Source of the DNA: Paenibacillus artemisiicola
GTDB taxonomy: Bacteria > Bacillota > Bacilli > Paenibacillales > Paenibacillaceae
NCBI RefSeq assembly: GCF_017652985.1
Contig: NZ_JAGGDJ010000038.1
Location: forward strand, 1 to 56,091
Direction: 5' to 3'
Length of the DNA: 56,091 nucleotides
A program made the position numbers and the translations under genes. Positions within the stretch are counted from its first letter, which is position 1, and each line of letters opens with the position of its first letter. Positions 51,384-56,091 of the stretch are shown here, one piece after another. The notes below the pieces were generated by a model, which did no database searches, had not been told where the DNA came from, and saw only the letters and a list, made by a program, of their open reading frames with translations.

Positions 51384-52231
51384 TGTGGATCGCGTTCGCG
51401 GGGAAAGAGCTGTTCCGCAAAAAAATCGTGCTCGTCACCGGCGTATTGACCCTGCTGTTCATCGGCATGTTCAACTTCGGTCTCTACAAAATGACGCACG
51501 CGGAACCGAGCGGGCTGCGGCCGCCCTTTGCCAGTCTGATCGACGGCGTCGCGCTGCTCGCGGTCGGCCTGCTGTTCGCGGGCATGATCGTCGCCTTTCT
51601 CGTCTTCTTCGCCACGATGGGCACGATTTCGGGCGAGATCGAGAACGGGCTCATGCTGGCGGTGTTGGCGCGGCCGATTCCGCGCTGGAAGGTTTACCTC
51701 GGCAAATATTTCGGCATGGGGTTCTGGATTTTCATCTACTGCACCGTGCTATTCTTGGCCATTCTGCTGCCCGTTCACTTCATGGCCGACGTGCCGATGC
51801 AGGCCGGCAGCCTGTTCCGCTCCTGGCTGCTTTTCTGCTGGGGGCCGCAGCTGCTGCTCGCGCTGTCGCTGCTCGGCTCCGCGTACCTGCCGATGCTCGG
51901 CAACGGCGTGGCCTGCGCCATCCTGTACGGACTTAGCTTGTTCATGAACTTCGCGGAATCCGTCTTCAACCTGAACGGCGGGAACGAGACGCTCAGCAGC
52001 ATCTCGCTCATCGTCTCGATGTTCATGCCGGCGAACGCGCTGTTTTACCGGCTGACGTACGAGATCATCGGGGGGCTCGACGTGCCGCTGCTGCCGGACA
52101 TGCTGAACATGCTCGGACCGTTCTCGCCGTCCAACGCGCCGAGTCCGGCGTTCGTCGCGTATTCGGCCGTGTACTGGGCGGCGCTGTTGGCGCTCGGCTG
52201 CCGGGCTTTCAGGCGGAAGGACATCGCATAA
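51380..52231 (+). CDS. ABC-2 type exporter permease (first pair)
   Basis: Membrane subunit of 283 residues with six transmembrane segments: the first at VLVTGVLTLLFIGMFNFGLY, the second at GVALLAVGLLFAGMIVAFLV. GTISGEIENGLMLAVLARPI is the coupling region typical of ABC-2 permeases (GxxSxExExGTxxxLLxxPI). The ATG overlaps the ATPase stop as ATGA. It probably exports a hydrophobic or peptide compound together with the preceding ATPase. Confidence 0.88.
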   Translation: MMWIAFAGKELFRKKIVLVTGVLTLLFIGMFNFGLYKMTHAEPSGLRPPFASLIDGVALLAVGLLFAGMIVAFLVFFATMGTISGEIENGLMLAVLARPIPRWKVYLGKYFGMGFWIFIYCTVLFLAILLPVHFMADVPMQAGSLFRSWLLFCWGPQLLLALSLLGSAYLPMLGNGVACAILYGLSLFMNFAESVFNLNGGNETLSSISLIVSMFMPANALFYRLTYEIIGGLDVPLLPDMLNMLGPFSPSNAPSPAFVAYSAVYWAALLALGCRAFRRKDIA

Positions 52232-52267
52232 TCGCATCAACATGGGAGAAGGAGCGTTCGAACGACA

Positions 52268-53194
52268 ATGGCACAACCGATCTTGCACGTGCAAGGCTTA
52301 TGCAAGCATTATAAAGGGGTCAAGGCGGTCGACGGCGTCGACATGCGGCTGAACCCCGGCGACATTTATGGCTTCCTGGGACAAAACGGCGCGGGGAAGA
52401 CGACGACGATCCGCATGATGATGGGGCTGATCCGGCCGTCCTCGGGCTCCGTCAAGCTGTTCGGGGAGGAGGTCGGCAAAGGCGGGGACGCGGTGCTGCG
52501 CAAGGTCGGCTCCGTGATCGAATATCCCGGCTTCTACCCCAACCTGACGGCGATCGAGAATTTGGAGATTCACCGCCGCTTGATGGGCGTCAAGGACAAG
52601 GGCGCGCTGGAGGATTCGCTGCGCACGACGGGGCTGTGGGACGCGCGCAACCGCAAAGCGTCGAATTTCTCGCTCGGCATGAAGCAGCGGCTCGGCATCG
52701 CGCGGGCGATTCTTCACCGGCCGGAGCTGCTCATCCTCGACGAGCCGACGAACGGCCTCGATCCGATGGGGATCAAGGAGATGCGGCAGCTCATCCAGGA
52801 GCTGGCCCAGAAGCGGAACATTACGATTCTCGTGTCCAGCCATATCCTGAGCGAGGTCGAGCAGCTGGCGACGAAGGTGGGCATCATCCACCGCGGCGTC
52901 ATGCTCGAGGAAGCGACGATGCAGGAGCTGAAGCACAAGAATCGCCAATATATCGGCCTGCAGGTCGACGATTTCGCGAAGTCGCAGGATCTGCTGCGCG
53001 ACGAGCTCGGCGTCCGGGACTGCCGGCTGGAGGACGACGGATGGCTGCGCGTCTACGACGAAGGGAAGCAGCCGTCCGAGATGAACCGGCTGCTCGTCCG
53101 CGAAGGCATCGAGGTCAGCAGCCTGGTCGCGATGAAGGATTCGCTCGAAGACTACTTCGTGCGCCTGGTGGAAGGAGGTGCCGCGCATGCTTGA
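52268..53194 (+). CDS. ABC-2 type exporter ATPase (second pair), BcrA-like
   Basis: ATP-binding subunit of 308 residues. Walker A is FLGQNGAGKTTTIRMMMGLI, the signature FSLGMKQRLGIARAI, Walker B ELLILDEPTNGLDPMG and the switch His in VSSHILSEVEQL. This pattern, with GVKAVDGVDM and IEYPGFYPNLTAIENL, is that of BcrA-type bacitracin or lantibiotic resistance exporters. It lies 36 bases after the first permease gene. AGAAGGAGC precedes the ATG by about 13 bases, longer than usual. Confidence 0.92.
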   Translation: MAQPILHVQGLCKHYKGVKAVDGVDMRLNPGDIYGFLGQNGAGKTTTIRMMMGLIRPSSGSVKLFGEEVGKGGDAVLRKVGSVIEYPGFYPNLTAIENLEIHRRLMGVKDKGALEDSLRTTGLWDARNRKASNFSLGMKQRLGIARAILHRPELLILDEPTNGLDPMGIKEMRQLIQELAQKRNITILVSSHILSEVEQLATKVGIIHRGVMLEEATMQELKHKNRQYIGLQVDDFAKSQDLLRDELGVRDCRLEDDGWLRVYDEGKQPSEMNRLLVREGIEVSSLVAMKDSLEDYFVRLVEGGAAHA

Positions 53195-53927
53195 TTTGAT
53201 CGCTTGCGAATGGCTGAAATGGAAACGGTCGCGCATGCTGTGGCTCGTGCTGCTGGGCGCGCTGCTGCCGGCGCTGCTCATGTTCCTCGTCCAGCTGAAC
53301 GCCGCGGGCCAAGGCCAGCCGTTCCAATGGAAAGACTACTTCGAGACGCCGCTGCAAATCATGGCGATGCTCATGTGCCCGGCCCTCTTCTCGCTGCTCG
53401 TCGGCTACTTGTTCGCCCGCGAGTTCCAGGAGCGGACGGTCAACAACATGCTGACGGGACCGCATTCGCGGCTTGCCGTGCTGACGGCCAAATTCATCAT
53501 CGCGTTCCCGGTGCTGCTCGCCGTCATGCTGCTGACGTTCGTGCTCGTGCTCGGCTCCGGGCTCGTCTTCCACGGCGCGGCTTCGTCGCTGACGATGAAG
53601 TTCCTCGCGGACGAAGCGGGCAAGTACGGCCTGCTGCTGCTCCTGCAGTACGCGCTGGCGCCAATCTCGGCGGCGGTCGCCCTGCTCTGGCGCAGCTACA
53701 TTCCGGCGATGGGGCTCGGCATCTTCGCCGTCATCTCGGAGCTGACCATCATGCAGTCCAAGTACATCATGTATTATCCGTGGAGCGCGACGCTGAACCT
53801 GACGACGAACCTGTCGCCGAGCATGAATTCGGCCGCGGTCGGATATACGACGATCGCGATCGCGTTCGTCGTGCCGCTGCTGTTCATCGCCGCGTACTTC
53901 CGCAAGGCGGACGTGCACAGCGGATAA
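53187..53927 (+). CDS. ABC-2 type exporter permease (second pair), BcrB-like
   Basis: Membrane subunit of 246 residues with about six transmembrane segments. The N-terminal LDLIACEWLKWKRSRMLWLV and the coupling region FAREFQERTVNNMLTGPHSR fit ABC-2 permeases of the lantibiotic-immunity type. ATG 53187 is preferred because AAGGAGG lies 8 bases before it; a GTG at 53178 overlaps that site. The gene overlaps the ATPase by 8 bases. It is the last gene of the sigma-exporter operon. Confidence 0.88.
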   Translation: MLDLIACEWLKWKRSRMLWLVLLGALLPALLMFLVQLNAAGQGQPFQWKDYFETPLQIMAMLMCPALFSLLVGYLFAREFQERTVNNMLTGPHSRLAVLTAKFIIAFPVLLAVMLLTFVLVLGSGLVFHGAASSLTMKFLADEAGKYGLLLLLQYALAPISAAVALLWRSYIPAMGLGIFAVISELTIMQSKYIMYYPWSATLNLTTNLSPSMNSAAVGYTTIAIAFVVPLLFIAAYFRKADVHSG

Positions 53928-53995
53928 GGCGCCCGGCGGATGGAAGTTGGCGGAAGGTCGCGGACAGCAGGTCCCCTGCGCCGTGCCGCGCGAAG

Positions 53996-54055
53996 AATAA
54001 GGAGAGGAATAAGGAGAGGAAGACGGAGAGGAAGAAGGATAGGAATATGGATAGG
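53996..54055 (+). repeat. Five degenerate 12-bp purine-rich tandem repeats
   Basis: Units AATAAGGAGAGG, AATAAGGAGAGG, AAGACGGAGAGG, AAGAAGGATAGG and AATATGGATAGG follow each other without gaps. Nearly all bases on the plus strand are purines. They lie after the exporter operon, before its hairpin. Confidence 0.85.
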
Positions 54056-54058
54056 AAG

Positions 54059-54092
54059 AAGAGCGTCAGGGCCATGGCCCCGGCGCTCTTTT
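54059..54092. terminator. Bidirectional terminator between exporter operon and AraC gene
   Basis: AAGAGCG pairs with CGCTCTT, and inside GGGCC pairs with GGCCC around AT; four T follow on the plus strand. It serves the convergent exporter operon and AraC gene. Confidence 0.75.
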
Positions 54093-54121
54093 GTCGTCTC
54101 GGGACGGGCGGCGAGCGCCGG

Positions 54122-54988
54122 TCAGCGTTCCTGCCGGAACGCTTGCGGCGATTTGCCCGCATGCCGGCGGAACAGCCGGGAGAAGTAATGGACGGAGCTG
54201 AAGCCGTACTTCTCGGCGATTTGCGCGACGGTCAGGTTCGAGGAACGGAGATCGTCCTTCGCCCGGTTGATCAGAAACCGGTTCATGTAATGAATCGGCG
54301 ACGCGCCTGTCGTCCGCTTGAACAGCTCGAAGAAGTAGCCGCGGCTTAAGCCCAGCCCTTCGGCGTATGTCTCCGGAGGCACGCGCAGGCCGCTCAGGAG
54401 ATCCTCTTCGATCCGCGCGAGCAGCTTCGTGACGCGCGGGTCGGGAATGTCGTTTTCATGCAGCGCGTAGTTGAGGAATTGGTCGATGAACCGCATGAAG
54501 TGGCTTTGGGCGGACAGGCTGCGGATGAACGTCCGTTCCGTCGTATGCTCGTTCGGCGTGTAGCTGGGCTGCAGCAGCTCGATCCAGCCGCGGAGCGAGG
54601 CGCCGACCTGCATGACGCTCGGCATGGGATGCGGGAACGGTTCGCCGACCAGCTCGCGCCGCAAGGACGATGCTTCGTACGCGATCGGGCCGGCCGCGTC
54701 CGGGAACGCCGCGGTCCGGTCGACGTAACGCCAGTCGAAATAGCAGCAGGCGTGCGTCATCGGCGCTTCGCGGCTCGAGGCCCAGTCGTGGCGGCGGCCG
54801 GCCTCAGCGTAGACCAGCATGCCGGGCAGCGCCTCGTACTCGCGGCCGTCGAGCCGGAATATGCCGCGGCCTTCAGTCACGAAATAGATCGATGCCGAAT
54901 AGCAGTGCCGGTTCAGGCTGGCTTGTCCGGGGTAGAACGCGTACCGCGTCGCGTAATAGACGTAGGGATGGAAGCGGGCGAAATCCAT
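54122..54988 (-). CDS. AraC family transcriptional regulator
   Basis: Regulator of 288 residues. The cupin sensor reads CYSASIYFVTEGRGIFRLDG and LPGMLVYAEAGRRHDW. The C-terminal double HTH is AEGLGLSRGYFFELFKRTTG and LTVAQIAEKYGFSSVHYFSR. ATG 54988 follows AAGGAGG by 11 bases; the frame is open to 55129 with a weaker ATG at 55021. It is divergent from the dioxygenase-like gene, 143 bases from start to start, and is its probable regulator. A minus-strand TGCTATAGT (55100-55092) may be its -10 element. Confidence 0.85.
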   Translation of the reverse strand: MDFARFHPYVYYATRYAFYPGQASLNRHCYSASIYFVTEGRGIFRLDGREYEALPGMLVYAEAGRRHDWASSREAPMTHACCYFDWRYVDRTAAFPDAAGPIAYEASSLRRELVGEPFPHPMPSVMQVGASLRGWIELLQPSYTPNEHTTERTFIRSLSAQSHFMRFIDQFLNYALHENDIPDPRVTKLLARIEEDLLSGLRVPPETYAEGLGLSRGYFFELFKRTTGASPIHYMNRFLINRAKDDLRSSNLTVAQIAEKYGFSSVHYFSRLFRRHAGKSPQAFRQER

Positions 54989-55131
54989 GGCGGGGCGGAC
55001 CTCCTTGGCGGCATCGGTCATTTGGCCTGACGATCGTGCAACAAGCTGACTGTGCGCTAAATACATCCGGAGCGCGTTCGTATACAGTATCACTATAGCA
55101 CATTCACTACGATCCAAAGGGGCTGACAAGC

Positions 55132-56091
55132 ATGGAGAACGATATGGTATTGCTGAACGACGCGCAGGTGGCCGAGTTTATCGTCAACGGGTACTTGGTG
55201 CTGCGCAACGAATTGCCGAAGGCGCTGCACGACGGCGTCATGCGGCAGATCGATTACGTACTAGGGGAGGAAGGCAATCCGGGGAACAATATTTTGCCGC
55301 GCGTGCCGGATATCGGCAAGTTCTTCGAGACGCCGGTCGTGCGAGGCGCGCTGACGAGCCTGCTCGGACCTGACTATTATATGCATCCGCACCGGCATAT
55401 GCATTACAACCAGCCGGGCAACCAGGCGCCGGGCGGCGGCCAATGGCATAAGGACGGCTACTGGTCGTCGATGCGCAGCCATCGTCCGTGGTGGGTCATG
55501 CTGTTCTACTACACGCAGGACATTACCGAGGACATGGGCCCGACCGCCATCATGCCGCGCTCGCAGTACGGCGAGAAGTTCCCGGGCCGGGAAACGGTGC
55601 TGCCGGCGGGCAAGGCGGGCACGATCGCGCTCGTCCACTTCGACCTGTGGCATAAAGCATCGCTCAACACGTCGCAGCTCGACCGCTACATGCTGAAATT
55701 CCAATTCGTCCGCTTGCGGGAGCCGGCCGCGCCGAGCTGGAACCACGACGCGAACTTCGCGCCGGCGTTCCCGGCCGATCTGCCGGACGGCCATCTGAAC
55801 CTATGGCAGGATGTCTGGCGCTGGCTGCTCGGAAGCGAGGGGCGGGCGTCGGAGGCCGCTTTTGCCGCCGGAACGCTCGGCGAGGCGTCGCCGGCCGAGC
55901 TGGACGCGCGGCTGTCGGCCGAGGACGCGGCCGTTCGCGCCCGGGCGGCGGACCGGCTCGGCCAGCTCGGCGAAGCCGCCGCGGGCAGCGCCGCGAAGCT
56001 CGGCGAGCGGGTCGGCGACGCGGCCGAGGACGTCGGCCTGAACGCGGCGTACGCGCTCGGCCGGCTCGGCGCGGCCGGAACCGCCGAGCTG
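55132..56091 (+). CDS. Phytanoyl-CoA dioxygenase-like protein with C-terminal HEAT-type repeats (3' end outside window)
   Basis: The 320 visible codons stay open to the right edge. Residues 1-210 resemble PhyH-type iron(II)/2-oxoglutarate oxygenases: FIVNGYLVLRNELPK, then QWHKDGYW as the HxD iron site, TEDMGPTAIMPRSQYG, and LWHKASLN with the distal His. After a linker, residues from about 250 turn into Ala/Leu-rich helical repeats (AAVRARAADRLGQLG, then DVGLNAAYALGRLGA) of HEAT/PBS type. AAAGGGGCTGACAAGC precedes the ATG. The substrate is unknown; the divergent AraC gene suggests inducible expression. Confidence 0.82.
   Translation, partial: MENDMVLLNDAQVAEFIVNGYLVLRNELPKALHDGVMRQIDYVLGEEGNPGNNILPRVPDIGKFFETPVVRGALTSLLGPDYYMHPHRHMHYNQPGNQAPGGGQWHKDGYWSSMRSHRPWWVMLFYYTQDITEDMGPTAIMPRSQYGEKFPGRETVLPAGKAGTIALVHFDLWHKASLNTSQLDRYMLKFQFVRLREPAAPSWNHDANFAPAFPADLPDGHLNLWQDVWRWLLGSEGRASEAAFAAGTLGEASPAELDARLSAEDAAVRARAADRLGQLGEAAAGSAAKLGERVGDAAEDVGLNAAYALGRLGAAGTAEL

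Overview
The window looks like chromosomal DNA from a GC-rich, endospore-forming Firmicute of the Paenibacillaceae (Paenibacillus/Cohnella type). The basis is Bacillus-type gene families (YpsA, DUF1904, KimA, an RsbV-RsbW-SigB operon, a YflT-domain stress protein, LplB/YtcP/LipO-like sugar importers, many AraC regulators), strong AGGAGG ribosome-binding sites and frequent GTG/TTG starts. No rRNA, tRNA, CRISPR array or intact mobile element was seen. Everything here was read by eye; family names rest on recognised motifs, not on a search.

Layout. 1-2395: the end of a methylcitrate operon (prpC fragment, prpD). 2517-4535: an AraC regulator and an aldo/keto reductase. 4666-13655: a sugar-type locus with an AraC regulator, a binding lipoprotein, two permeases, a secreted protein, a flavin oxidoreductase and two Gfo/Idh/MocA proteins; it looks like import plus oxidation of an unidentified glycoside. 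13815-25445: housekeeping and single genes (Rid protein, small XRE regulator, peptide deformylase, KimA potassium importer, histidinol phosphatase, MgtC protein, metallophosphoesterase, Met-rich secreted protein, YpsA-DUF1904 pair, AraC regulator, nucleoside hydrolase, a coiled-coil protein). About 25600-29450: an island of clearly lower GC with a TetR regulator, a YwrO-like flavin reductase and an MFS exporter, which looks acquired. 29473-36058: a D,D-carboxypeptidase, a GH26-like protein, small proteins, a MEKHLA protein, a YjbR protein, a lipase and a response-regulator/PP2C phosphatase. 36269-39975: CorA, the sigma-B operon and a divergent YflT stress gene, with sigma-B-type promoter matches facing both ways.

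40169-48572: a LacI regulator, three copies of a palindromic operator, a three-copy 40-bp tandem repeat in a long leader, then a GH35 beta-galactosidase and a complete permease-permease-binding-protein importer. 48698-53927: a sigma factor, an anti-sigma factor and two ABC-2 type exporters, most joined by 4-8 base overlaps; this resembles a stress- or antibiotic-responsive module. 54122-56091: an AraC regulator divergent from a phytanoyl-CoA-dioxygenase-like gene with HEAT-type repeats that runs off the window.

The most unusual points are the sigma/anti-sigma/double-exporter operon, the operator and repeat architecture upstream of the GH35 locus, the flavin-plus-Gfo sugar locus, the low-GC island with two TetR-type operators, and the two sigma-B promoter matches.
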